Program-made: the position numbers and the translations under genes
The notes under the pieces: generated by a model
Seen by the model: only the letters and a program-made list of their open reading frames with translations
Database searches by the model: none
Told to the model about the DNA's origin: nothing
Source of the DNA: Sporosarcina sp. PTS2304
GTDB lineage: Bacteria; Bacillota; Bacilli; Bacillales_A; Planococcaceae
Direction: 5' to 3'
Length of the DNA: 64,000 nt
NCBI RefSeq assembly: GCF_003351785.1
Contig: NZ_CP031230.1
Span: 2,774,501-2,838,500, forward strand
In this document: one piece after another, positions 36,431 to 44,828 of the stretch
Layout: the number at the start of each line of letters is the position of its first letter
Position numbering within the stretch: position 1 is the stretch's first letter

Positions 36431-37087
36431 TTATCTCTCCCAAACTAAAGTCATTTGTTGGATACGTTTTTCCCACTCTAGCTCTTCTGTAGTAATTACA
36501 TCTTCAAAATCAAACGATCCGTAGTATACAGCATCCACGCTTTCGCTCTCTGGCAATACAAATTGTATAGGGCTGCTACTTTTATGCTCTCCTAAAAGGT
36601 TGCTAGTAGGTGAATTTGCGATTGTTTCAACATAATAGATAAGGCTAACATTTTTCATTTCACCGTCTATTTCAACTTTTATCGGGTGTGACGCGTATGT
36701 TCCTGCATGACTTTTCCCAAAATAATTTGAAACGAGCGTCCCATCTGCTTTTTCCTCAATTTTAACTAAGTCTGTTGCATAAGGTATTGGCTTTGCATAA
36801 TAAACGATAAATGAAAATACGGCAAATCCTAATAAAATAGTTGCTAAAACAGAACTGAATATAAGAAGCCGTTTTTTCTTGTTCCATTGTTTATTCAACT
36901 GAATGAACAACGTTGCTTTATTTTCAATCGGTACGTACAAGGTTTCCTTCATTTGCTCATATTCTTTTTTACACTCCTCACAAGTTTTTAAATGCTTATT
37001 CACTAATGTTTTTGTATCGTCACTTATTGCGTCGTCTATATAAAGTGGCAATAAATCCTGAATAACTGAACATTTAATTTCCTTCAT
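36431..37087 (-). CDS. Anti-sigma factor with zinc-finger (ZAS-type) domain
   Basis: This 218-aa single-pass membrane protein has a cytosolic N-terminal putative zinc finger (HLKTCEECKKEY, the His-x3-Cys-x2-Cys pattern near residues 32-38; a further Cys at residue 6). A membrane helix follows at about 72-95 and an extracytoplasmic domain of about 120 residues after it. It overlaps the upstream ECF sigma gene by 14 nt, so the two are translationally coupled. It most likely holds that sigma factor inactive until an envelope signal releases it. Confidence 0.88.
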   Translation of the reverse strand: MKEIKCSVIQDLLPLYIDDAISDDTKTLVNKHLKTCEECKKEYEQMKETLYVPIENKATLFIQLNKQWNKKKRLLIFSSVLATILLGFAVFSFIVYYAKPIPYATDLVKIEEKADGTLVSNYFGKSHAGTYASHPIKVEIDGEMKNVSLIYYVETIANSPTSNLLGEHKSSSPIQFVLPESESVDAVYYGSFDFEDVITTEELEWEKRIQQMTLVWER

Positions 37088-37565
37088 CTTGCTTCGCCTC
37101 CATATACATCATGATTTTCTTTTTCGCGCGATAATATGTCACTCTAGCCCAGCTATCACTTTTGCCAAATAGGTGCCCAATTGTCTGAAAAGAAAGCTCA
37201 CCAAATGTTCTAAGGGAGAAAACTTCTTTATAAGGTTCTTCCATTGCGTGTAAGAATTGATGAATAATGAGAGCTCTTTCTTCATTCATTAAAAAATTGA
37301 TGAGTTGAACGTCCTTTTGTGCTGAGAGTTCTTCAATAGTTGTCTCACGTTGTTGTTTTTTGTATTGGGTAAAATACGTATTTTTTGCAATTGTGAACAA
37401 CCATGCTCGTATATCTTTTTTTCCATCAAATTGATGGAACGATTTCAACGCCTTAAAAAATGTCTCTTGTGCGATTTCTTCCGCTACATCCTTGTCACAT
37501 GCTAAAGATTTTGTATATAAGTAGACGTCCTGAAAATACGCTTTATAAATTTCCTCAAAGTTCAC
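37074..37565 (-). CDS. ECF-type RNA polymerase sigma factor
   Basis: This 163-aa group 4 sigma factor consists of sigma region 2 (about 4-70: IYKAYFQDVYLYTKSLACDKDVAEEIAQETFFKA) and region 4 (about 105-155: FSLRTFGELSFQTIGHLFGKSDSWARVTYYRAKKKI). It should direct a small envelope-stress or antimicrobial regulon. The upstream minus strand contains TGTAAC followed by a CGTT-rich stretch near 37585-37610 that could be an autoregulatory ECF promoter, but its spacing is not convincing. The membrane anti-sigma factor is encoded next in the operon. Confidence 0.92.
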   Translation of the reverse strand: MNFEEIYKAYFQDVYLYTKSLACDKDVAEEIAQETFFKALKSFHQFDGKKDIRAWLFTIAKNTYFTQYKKQQRETTIEELSAQKDVQLINFLMNEERALIIHQFLHAMEEPYKEVFSLRTFGELSFQTIGHLFGKSDSWARVTYYRAKKKIMMYMEAKQDEGN

Positions 37566-37793
37566 TTTCTCCCCTCCCTCACTTTACTAACTAACGAAAT
37601 ATGAAAACGTTACAACATTTTATAAAAAATGAGACTGAGGAACATCTAAACTAAAATCCAATTCCAGGCATTTTTGTAGAGTCTTTCCGGCTACATCCAA
37701 CAAGTGAGCTTTTACGAGCTTGAATATAGCATTAGGAGCGCCTGCTGATCCATTTCCAATCTGATACACTATAATAAGCTAAAAAGCAGTTAC
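37566..37793. other. Non-coding region upstream of the ECF sigma gene
   Basis: This is part of the 386-nt gap between the sigma operon and the second diguanylate cyclase gene. No gene is seen. Only the possible ECF -35 (TGTAAC on the minus strand, near 37600) and a following terminator stand out. Confidence 0.5.
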
Positions 37794-37830
37794 AAAAAGC
37801 GTAAAGGATGACGTGTCCTTTACGCTTTTT
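37794..37830. terminator. Bidirectional terminator downstream of the second diguanylate cyclase
   Basis: AAAAAGCGTAAAGGA pairs with TCCTTTACGCTTTTT around a short loop, about 120 nt beyond the stop of the leftward gene at 37952. Confidence 0.82.
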
Positions 37831-37951
37831 GCATGTTATGTCCTAGCTTTTTAAAAAAAGAAGAGTATGCACACCGGTTAGCTGCTTTTATCCTGCAGCC
37901 TTCATAATACTGAATGGAAGAAATCACAGTTTCTAGACCGCTACTTTTTGT

Positions 37952-39511
37952 TCATTGAAGATAGATATGAACCCTGTTTCGACCTGCCCCTTTAGCCGAA
38001 TACAGTGCATCGTCTGCCCGAATTAGTAACTCTGTCAATGTTTCTTCTTTTGAAGTAGAAGCAACACCACAGCTGATCGTAACTGCTATTTCTTCCTCTT
38101 TTGTCTTACATGCACTCTCTTCTACGGACTTGCGCATCTGGTTTGCCAGCTTCTCGCCTTCTGATGCTATCCCTTGAAATGCCACGACAAACTCTTCCCC
38201 TCCGTAGCGAGCAAATAAAATGTCTTGATCTTCCATCTGCTTTTTACAAACACTGACTACATTCTTCAGTACAAGATCGCCTATATGATGACCGTACGTG
38301 TCATTTACTTGCTTGAAATAATCGATATCGATCAAAATAATTGTATACGGCATAGACTGTTGCTGGGCAGTAATCAGCTCTGTAGGGGCTTTCTCAAAAA
38401 ACGCACGCCGATTGTAAATGCCTGTTAGTTCATCGTAATAAGCTTGCCTTTCTAATTTATACAGTAATTGCTTTTGCTCAGTAACATCTGTAAATATCAA
38501 AATATAGCCTACTGTTTGCTTAGAATGAATGACAGGCGAGACTCGTAACTGATAAATATCTTCTGACTGGTTAAAAGTTATTTGTTGCTCATTATGATGA
38601 GAAAACCATTCAGACGATAAAAGTGTCGGCTGATCAAATAGAGTATTCCATAGCTCTTTAAAGTTTTTGCCAAACGACGTTTTATTCAGTTGCGGCAACA
38701 TATGCTTGCTTGCCTGATTAAATTCTATTAAACGATAGCTGGCATCCAAGACGATAACACAGTCGTTAATATGATGGAAAATCACATCCTTTGCAATCGG
38801 CATAACCGAAAACATGCGTGAAGATGTAATAGCCCATACATAAAAAGCAGATGAAATCCACAGCACCATCGGTACCGGGTCAATTCCTCGAGGTGCAAAA
38901 CCGACTAAATAGCAAAAGGCTGCAATTATCGGCAATAATTGACCGACTACCAATGCTACTAATTGTGGTCGGTAAACATCTGTAATTTCTTTTAGTTTTG
39001 ACAAAGCCAATAAAAGTGCCGCAAACATACAACAAAACGTAAAAATTCCCTGAATGACATACCAGTTGCCGATTTCATGATAAATATAAGGTGCTCCAAG
39101 CACAGGGTCTATTTCAAAAACTCGGTAGTAGAGATGGTGAGAGTTATTCGTAAGTAACAGAAAAAAGCTGGTGATCGGAATGACAAGCAACAATAGTACA
39201 TTTCTCGTCCTGATCGTCTTATGAACATACTTCATAATAAATAGCAGCCCAAGCAATGGAGAAGATAGCAACCCGATATACTGAATAACCGTCCATAATT
39301 TTACTGACTCAAGCGAAGTCGCCAACAAACCGAACGCCGCTGCAAAACAATAGATTGCAATGGAGCCCGTATAAACACTAAAAATAGTTGCGATTGCCTT
39401 ATATTGATGGCGATTTCGATAGACATACAAACTTAAAAACACATTGAATATTCCCGACATGCAGATAAGCGTAATATAGGTTGTTAACGAGTCCACAGTC
39501 AGATCCCTCAC
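37952..39511 (-). CDS. Diguanylate cyclase with 7TM and PAS sensor domains
   Basis: This 519-aa protein has seven or eight N-terminal membrane helices of the histidine-kinase-associated 7TM type (about 5-225). A PAS domain (about 230-345) includes DCVIVLDASYRLIEFNQASKHMLP. The GGDEF domain (about 355-518) has YDELTGIYNRRAF and the active-site loop ARYGGEEFVV. The RxxD inhibitory site is not evident, so product feedback may be absent, unlike in the first cyclase in the window. It should make c-di-GMP in response to an unknown membrane or cytosolic signal. It is monocistronic. Confidence 0.9.
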   Translation of the reverse strand: MRDLTVDSLTTYITLICMSGIFNVFLSLYVYRNRHQYKAIATIFSVYTGSIAIYCFAAAFGLLATSLESVKLWTVIQYIGLLSSPLLGLLFIMKYVHKTIRTRNVLLLLVIPITSFFLLLTNNSHHLYYRVFEIDPVLGAPYIYHEIGNWYVIQGIFTFCCMFAALLLALSKLKEITDVYRPQLVALVVGQLLPIIAAFCYLVGFAPRGIDPVPMVLWISSAFYVWAITSSRMFSVMPIAKDVIFHHINDCVIVLDASYRLIEFNQASKHMLPQLNKTSFGKNFKELWNTLFDQPTLLSSEWFSHHNEQQITFNQSEDIYQLRVSPVIHSKQTVGYILIFTDVTEQKQLLYKLERQAYYDELTGIYNRRAFFEKAPTELITAQQQSMPYTIILIDIDYFKQVNDTYGHHIGDLVLKNVVSVCKKQMEDQDILFARYGGEEFVVAFQGIASEGEKLANQMRKSVEESACKTKEEEIAVTISCGVASTSKEETLTELLIRADDALYSAKGAGRNRVHIYLQ

Positions 39512-39701
39512 AGAACATAAAGTCTATAATGCACGAGCACTATATTTATATCTAAGTATATAGATAGTGTCGTCGTTCGTCATCTAGCTAGGACTATTTA
39601 TTAGATTTGAATTGCTGTGAATTGGGTGGATGAGTAAATGTCATACACTGCGCGTTAACATGTGGTCTATTATTTGATATTTTGAATGTTCTATAACTAT
39701 T

Positions 39702-40181
39702 TTATTTATGATAAGGTTCTCCCTTAATAATCCGAAACCCACGATAAATCTGCTCCACCAATACCAACTTCATCAACTGATGCGGAAACGTCATCTTGGA
39801 AAATGATAACTTCTCATCTGACCGCTGCAATACACTACTATGTAAACCAAGTGACCCACCAATAACAAAGACAATTTTACTCTTACCGTACGTCATCAAT
39901 GACTCCATGCTCTTCGCAAATTCTTCCGAAGTTTTCATTTTACCGTCGATTGCTAGCGCGATGACATAAGCATCTGGTGCAATTTTCGCCAAGATTCGAT
40001 CCGCTTCTTTCTTTTTGACAATTTCCATGTCGGCTTCGCTTAACGTTTCTGGAGCCTTTTCGTCCGCCACTTCGACTAATTGCATTTTTGCGTAACTATT
40101 TAGACGCTTTGCATACTCTTCTATTCCTTGTTTTAAATACTTCTCTTTTAATTTACCCACGGTCACAATTGTTATATTCAC
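39702..40181 (-). CDS. rlmH: 23S rRNA (pseudouridine-1915-N3)-methyltransferase
   Basis: This 159-aa SPOUT-class methyltransferase modifies pseudouridine 1915 in helix 69 of 23S rRNA. The sequence matches family length and motifs: [14 protein letters not shown] at the start, [47 protein letters not shown] in the C-terminal knot (split across several strands), ending GEPYHK. Start is GTG at 40181. Its upstream region is filled by DnaA-box-like 9-mers, one of which overlaps the ribosome-binding region. Order with htrC and wal genes is as in B. subtilis, where it is called yydA. Confidence 0.96.
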   Translation of the reverse strand: MNITIVTVGKLKEKYLKQGIEEYAKRLNSYAKMQLVEVADEKAPETLSEADMEIVKKKEADRILAKIAPDAYVIALAIDGKMKTSEEFAKSMESLMTYGKSKIVFVIGGSLGLHSSVLQRSDEKLSFSKMTFPHQLMKLVLVEQIYRGFRIIKGEPYHK

Positions 40182-40184
40182 AGT

Positions 40185-40581
40185 TTATCCACTCACTCTC
40201 TAAAGGTTATACACAGCACTTATGCACATATCCACAAGACACTCTACATATTGTGCCTGACTAGGCGCTCACTACTACATATAAAATACTCTGTATAGTT
40301 TACCACAATTTTGTGGATAACTTTTTACTCGTTACGTATTTTATTTTACACTTCTTATTTTCGAATCAAAATAAAAACAATGAAACCTGTTGGCCTGTAA
40401 GGTATTGAGGCTTGTCAGTATAAAAAAATAGTCTGAAATTTACAGTCGTATTTTTACACAATATTATGCACATTTTTTTGAATTTATCCACAAATGGATA
40501 ACTTCAAAAAAAATCAGGCATCATAGCGCGGTTTCGCCATGATACCTGATGTGTACTAAAAGTTATTCACTCTGTGGATAG
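40185..40581. promoter_or_regulatory. DnaA-box cluster between rlmH and htrC
   Basis: Perfect TTATCCACA boxes lie at 40484-40492 and, reversed, at 40312-40320. Boxes fitting TT(A/T)TnCACA are at 40207-40215, 40220-40228, 40452-40460 and 40464-40472. One-mismatch boxes are at 40185-40193, 40228-40236, 40563-40571 and, reversed, 40573-40581. Ten such 9-mers in 400 nt of non-coding DNA, in two groups, is far above chance. No AT-rich unwinding element or dnaA/dnaN gene is beside it, so it looks like a DnaA-binding accessory locus and not oriC itself. Confidence 0.8.
40505..40550 (-). terminator. Intrinsic terminator of htrC
   Basis: Read on the minus strand, ATCAGG, ATCAT and GCG arms pair with CGC, ATGAT and CCTGAT, followed by a run of eight T. 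It lies 33 nt after the htrC stop, inside the DnaA-box region. Confidence 0.85.
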
Positions 40582-40582
40582 T

Positions 40583-41794
40583 TTAGAATGTGTTGCCATC
40601 TTTCAATACCATTTCTAAGTCTAGTACTTTACCATCACGGTATACTTTTGCTTTCAATGAATCCCCGATTTCCTTTTTATTGTACAAATACTTACGAAGT
40701 GTGACCATATCCGTCACCTTTTCTTCATCTAGCTGTACAATCGTATCGTACTTTTTCATACCTGCGGCTTGTGCCGGTGAATTCGTCATAATGTCCGTGA
40801 CAACTACACCTTCTGTTACTTCTTCAGGCAAATTTAATGTTTGTTGCTGTTGTTGAATTGGAATTTGTTGAAGATCGAGCAACGATACACCCATTGTCGG
40901 ACGATTCACCTGACCTGTTTCTTCTAAATGTTCGATAATCGGCAATGCAATATTGATCGGTATGGCAAGCCCGATACCTTCTACAGTCTCCTCTGAAATC
41001 TTCATAGAGTTGATGCCTATCAATTGACCCGCCATATTGATCAACGCCCCTCCTGAGTTACCTGGATTGATCGCTGCATCTGTCTGCAAGACGTCTGCTT
41101 GCCAGTCGACAATACCGTCTTTATTGAAGTCGATCGGAATCGAACGGTCTTTACCTGAAACTACGCCTACCGTTACAGAACCCGCAAATCCAAGACCAAG
41201 CGGATTCCCTATCGCAATGACGGGTTCGCCCCGTTTTAGCGTATCGGAATCACCGAACTCTGCTATCGATTCTACATGCTCCGAATCAATTTCCACTACC
41301 GCCAAATCGGTCCACATATCACTGCCGATCAATTTTCCTTCGACTTTCGTTCCATCGTCGAAACTCACTTCCAACTGTTCCGCATTTTCTACAACATGAT
41401 GGTTTGTGACAATATACGCTTTACCGTCTGACTTTTTGTAGATGACACCAGATCCTGATCCCGCTTCCTGAGTAGACGTTGTAGAGGACCAGAAGTTTTG
41501 TACGGTTTGGATATTTGTAATGCCTACAACTGCTGTTGCAACATCTGCTACAACGTCTGTTACGTCATTTGAAATATCCATCGGTACTTGAACGTGCTGT
41601 GCGTTTGTGCTTGGTGCTTGACCGGTCTGTTCTACTATTTTATCGTCCGGTGCTTCCGTGAAGTTCATCATCACTCCAAATACGATTAAACCGCCAAGCA
41701 ATGCACCGAGTAACGCTGGTAAAAAACCACCTCTACGTTTTGGTTCTCTAGCTGGTGTAGGTCTCCACTCCGGTTCTCTTCTTTCTTCATCCAT
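40583..41794 (-). CDS. htrC: HtrA-like serine protease (DegP/HtrC type)
   Basis: This 403-aa membrane-tethered protease-chaperone has an N-terminal cytosolic Arg-rich stretch, a membrane helix (about 24-45), a trypsin-like domain (about 80-285) and a PDZ domain (about 300-395). The triad is visible as TNHHVVENA (His), TDLAVVEID (Asp) and AINPGNSGGALIN (Ser). The PDZ follows a QQIPIQQQQQ linker. It degrades misfolded exported proteins. It sits after walJ, as htrC (yyxA) does in B. subtilis, but a terminator lies between them, so it likely has its own promoter. Confidence 0.92.
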   Translation of the reverse strand: MDEERREPEWRPTPAREPKRRGGFLPALLGALLGGLIVFGVMMNFTEAPDDKIVEQTGQAPSTNAQHVQVPMDISNDVTDVVADVATAVVGITNIQTVQNFWSSTTSTQEAGSGSGVIYKKSDGKAYIVTNHHVVENAEQLEVSFDDGTKVEGKLIGSDMWTDLAVVEIDSEHVESIAEFGDSDTLKRGEPVIAIGNPLGLGFAGSVTVGVVSGKDRSIPIDFNKDGIVDWQADVLQTDAAINPGNSGGALINMAGQLIGINSMKISEETVEGIGLAIPINIALPIIEHLEETGQVNRPTMGVSLLDLQQIPIQQQQQTLNLPEEVTEGVVVTDIMTNSPAQAAGMKKYDTIVQLDEEKVTDMVTLRKYLYNKKEIGDSLKAKVYRDGKVLDLEMVLKDGNTF

Positions 41795-41857
41795 TAGCGA
41801 TTCCTCCTTAGTTCAATTATTCCTATCTTTACTGTACCCATATGCTCCAATGAAAAT

Positions 41858-41892
41858 GCAAAAAGCCCCACTAATTATGTAAGGCTTTTTGC
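41858..41892 (-). terminator. Terminator after walJ
   Basis: GCAAAAAGCC pairs with GGCTTTTTGC, 6 nt after the walJ stop, and separates the wal operon from htrC. Confidence 0.78.
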
Positions 41893-41897
41893 GTTTA

Positions 41898-42686
41898 TTA
41901 GACTAGCACAAGTTCTGTGGAGACTGTTGCATCTGTATCATGCAAGTGAACGAATTCTCCAGCACGAATTCCACAGTCTTCAAGTGTTTGCGCTACGCTC
42001 ATACGCGCCAAGTCTTTCATATTATTATCTAAACTTAAATGGGCTAAATAAATTTGCGTGTCTTTTTGAGCTACGACTTCGCTCATCGCAACAGCTGCAT
42101 CTTCATTGGATACGTGACCGACATCACTTAATATTCGACGTTTGATAGACCATGGATAACGTCCCATTTGCAGCATACTGACGTCGTGATTACTTTCAAA
42201 GACGAAACTGTCCGCTCCGTTTATATGACCTTTCATACGGTCGCTCACATAGCCTGTGTCCGTAATGATAGCCAATTTACGATCGCCTTCATTGAACGTA
42301 TAAAACATCGGATCTGCCGCGTCATGGGATACAGCAAATGATTGGATATCCAGTGAGCCAAAAGTTTTAACAGTTTCCATATCAAAATGGAAACGTTGAT
42401 CAAGGGCGATTTCACCGACTAATCCATCCATTGCCTGCCAAGTTTTCTCGTTGGCATAAATAGGTGTTTTGTACTTTCTAGCAAGGACCCCGATCCCTTT
42501 AATATGATCACTGTGTTCATGTGTGACGAAAATGCCGTCAATTTGTTGCATCGAACGACCAATAGAAGCGAGTAAACCTTCCATTTTTTTGCCGCTTAGC
42601 CCCGCGTCTACGAGAAATGCATGTTCTTCTGTCTCTATATATAACGAGTTGCCTGTACTACCGCTCGCCAAAATGCTAAAGCGCAT
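41898..42686 (-). CDS. walJ: MBL-fold metallo-hydrolase WalJ (YycJ)
   Basis: This 262-aa metallo-beta-lactamase-fold protein has the metal motif [11 protein letters not shown] near residue 54, a later His at [10 protein letters not shown], and [15 protein letters not shown] and LAHLSLDNN. It is the last gene of the walRKHIJ operon. The family is a 5'-3' DNA exonuclease thought to couple wall metabolism to DNA processing. Its start lies 11 nt after the walI stop. Length and order match Bacillales orthologues. Confidence 0.95.
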   Translation of the reverse strand: MRFSILASGSTGNSLYIETEEHAFLVDAGLSGKKMEGLLASIGRSMQQIDGIFVTHEHSDHIKGIGVLARKYKTPIYANEKTWQAMDGLVGEIALDQRFHFDMETVKTFGSLDIQSFAVSHDAADPMFYTFNEGDRKLAIITDTGYVSDRMKGHINGADSFVFESNHDVSMLQMGRYPWSIKRRILSDVGHVSNEDAAVAMSEVVAQKDTQIYLAHLSLDNNMKDLARMSVAQTLEDCGIRAGEFVHLHDTDATVSTELVLV

Positions 42687-42697
42687 GTGGAAAACTC

Positions 42698-43510
42698 CTA
42701 TTCTGTTTGTTCTTCTAAAGTATTTGGTTGGAACTCAAGTACTTTTCCTTCAATCGCATTGATAAAGTAGTTTTCAATTGCTCCGTCTTCTAATTTTACC
42801 TGAACATTCCACGTCGGTGCAAATACTTGAGTTTCCGTTAACTGAACTAACGTTGAATAGCCATATTTCACATGCATGACCGTGGAACCTTGTTTCAAGT
42901 AACCTCTTGTCACAAGTGATCCTACCGCTTCATCTTGAGACAGTAAATCTTTTTTATGATTGAAGCTGACAAAGTCATCCAGCATACTTTGCTCATAATA
43001 CGTTACGTTATATTGATCATCCCAATGAATGACTAACGTCGCATTTGGACTGTGGAAAATCGTTTCACTTTTCACACGTTGGAAAAATACTGCACACTGA
43101 TTTTCTTCGTCCAACTCCCATAAAACATAGTCGCTACCTTTTAAAACATATTTCAGTAAATAGTCGTCAAATTCGAATTCGTCTTTTTCGTTCTTCACTG
43201 ATACTTCTTTTTTCATATCCGCAATCAGCCGCGAATTTTCACTCGTTCTGAACGTTTGGCTGCTTAACTCTTTCAAATCTTCATCTGAAAACGTAGCAAT
43301 ATGTGCAGATAAATACGAAACTTCCTTTTTCATGAACGGAATTGGATTGTACGTGATCTCTTCCATTGTTAACGTTTCTTCTAAAGAGACTTTTGGGACG
43401 ACTTGCATATTATCCACACCAGTTTGACGATCTAAGTACAACAAATACAAGAAAATATTTAGAACAGAAAAGACAATGATGAAAATCGTCTTGGTTTTAT
43501 TCCAATCCAA
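42698..43510 (-). CDS. walI: Two-component regulatory protein WalI (YycI)
   Basis: This 270-aa bitopic membrane protein, with WalH, restrains the WalK kinase. A short cytosolic start (DWNKTKTIF) precedes a single membrane helix (about 8-27) and an extracellular YycI domain. I take TTG at 43510 as the start, because [11 protein letters not shown] begins the family and GGAGGGGG lies about 9 nt before it. A GTG three codons upstream overlaps that site. The longer frame to 43618 would run deep into walH. It overlaps walH by 14 nt. Confidence 0.9.
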   Translation of the reverse strand: MDWNKTKTIFIIVFSVLNIFLYLLYLDRQTGVDNMQVVPKVSLEETLTMEEITYNPIPFMKKEVSYLSAHIATFSDEDLKELSSQTFRTSENSRLIADMKKEVSVKNEKDEFEFDDYLLKYVLKGSDYVLWELDEENQCAVFFQRVKSETIFHSPNATLVIHWDDQYNVTYYEQSMLDDFVSFNHKKDLLSQDEAVGSLVTRGYLKQGSTVMHVKYGYSTLVQLTETQVFAPTWNVQVKLEDGAIENYFINAIEGKVLEFQPNTLEEQTE

Positions 43511-44828
43511 GCTGTTCACCCCCTCCGGGATACTGTGCCGGCATGAAACGGAACCAATTATCTTTAATGAGGTAATACCAGCAAGGCTGCGCAATGAGCA
43601 ATCTTCTATTTTCATCATGAACTAAATAATAGCCTACTGAAATCTCATCGATTGAATCAAAGTCCAGCTCATCAGATTCCTTTAAAGCATCCGCCACTTC
43701 TATGCCTGAGGGTAGCTCTTCATCTATCTTTTCTACATTGACGTCGAGTGTATAATAGGGCCGGATGTATTTAAATGTACGAGAAGTTCCCCACTTGTGG
43801 GTAATCTCATTCGTTCCCGCTTGGTCACTGTACACTGGTAAACCGTCTACATACAGCTGGAATTCCACATAACGTGATATAGGGTTCATATAAGCAAAAC
43901 GAAATTCATCCGTCCACCCGCCATGTTCATTGATAAAGTCGATCGTATTCAGCAAAAGTTCAGAAGGGATCGCTATTTCTTTACTCTCTGCAGCAGGCAT
44001 GACATAGCTTAGCATTTTAGTTTTTGTATTAATTGCCATTATCGCATGGTCATCCCCGTACTCTGCCCGGTCAGCATCTACTTGACTCCGTTTTACAGCG
44101 TTCGGATCGCTGAATAATGCATCCCGAAATCGGTGTGGATTGATTTCTTCCTGATAATACGTATTTCGAGTAATGGTGACAGCATCTTTTGGTACAACTA
44201 ATAATGGAGCATTCCCACGATCAATTTCAACATACTCATCTACTGATTGGCCGACATCTACTACATTACGTAGAAAGCTAGATTTATTAGTCAGTAGAAT
44301 TTGAGCTTGGTAATGCAAACCATTTTCTTCACTTATAAAATGCAGTAACGGCAATTGAGTAGATTGGCTCCAGTCAATGACTAAACGATTGAATGTTGAT
44401 TCGGTTATGTTTGTGTCGCTCATTAGTAATACATTGTCGTATACAAGCATCGGTACTTCCCCTGGAAAATATAATGTCATCTGACTAGGTTGTTGTAGAA
44501 GCTGTGAAATTTTAAATTTATCCATTTTTTGTTCAACCAGACGGAAGTCACTAATTTCCCAATTTCCCATTTCGGAAAGTATGATATCGATTTTACTTGC
44601 GTCTATGGAACCAAGTACTTGATCTTTTAAATTGATTACCATTTTATACGGCTTAATAATCTCGTCTATAGTCTTTTTTTCTGCAATGGAAATATCGATT
44701 GTTTGCGATTGTTCCATTGGTTCATAATTCGGCGAAAAGTTCCACACACTAAATGTAAACAATACACTTAACAGTACTAGCAATAACAATACGATGGATT
44801 TGATTGGTTCTATATACTTCAATCCCAC
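43497..44828 (-). CDS. walH: Two-component regulatory protein WalH (YycH)
   Basis: This 443-aa single-pass protein has a membrane helix at about 10-30 and a large extracellular YycH domain. It forms a complex with WalI and WalK in the membrane and tunes WalK activity. Start is GTG at 44828, with GAGGA 6 nt upstream; it overlaps the walK stop by 10 nt, indicating translational coupling. Recognition rests on position and the N-terminal pattern IEPIKSIVLLLLVLLSVLFTF plus the YycH-like C-terminus. Confidence 0.9.
   Translation of the reverse strand: MGLKYIEPIKSIVLLLLVLLSVLFTFSVWNFSPNYEPMEQSQTIDISIAEKKTIDEIIKPYKMVINLKDQVLGSIDASKIDIILSEMGNWEISDFRLVEQKMDKFKISQLLQQPSQMTLYFPGEVPMLVYDNVLLMSDTNITESTFNRLVIDWSQSTQLPLLHFISEENGLHYQAQILLTNKSSFLRNVVDVGQSVDEYVEIDRGNAPLLVVPKDAVTITRNTYYQEEINPHRFRDALFSDPNAVKRSQVDADRAEYGDDHAIMAINTKTKMLSYVMPAAESKEIAIPSELLLNTIDFINEHGGWTDEFRFAYMNPISRYVEFQLYVDGLPVYSDQAGTNEITHKWGTSRTFKYIRPYYTLDVNVEKIDEELPSGIEVADALKESDELDFDSIDEISVGYYLVHDENRRLLIAQPCWYYLIKDNWFRFMPAQYPGGGEQLGLE

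Noticed and set aside
40182-40582. oriC candidate because of DnaA boxes
   Set aside because: No dnaA or dnaN adjoins, and gene order (mnmG at the right edge) places oriC beyond the window.
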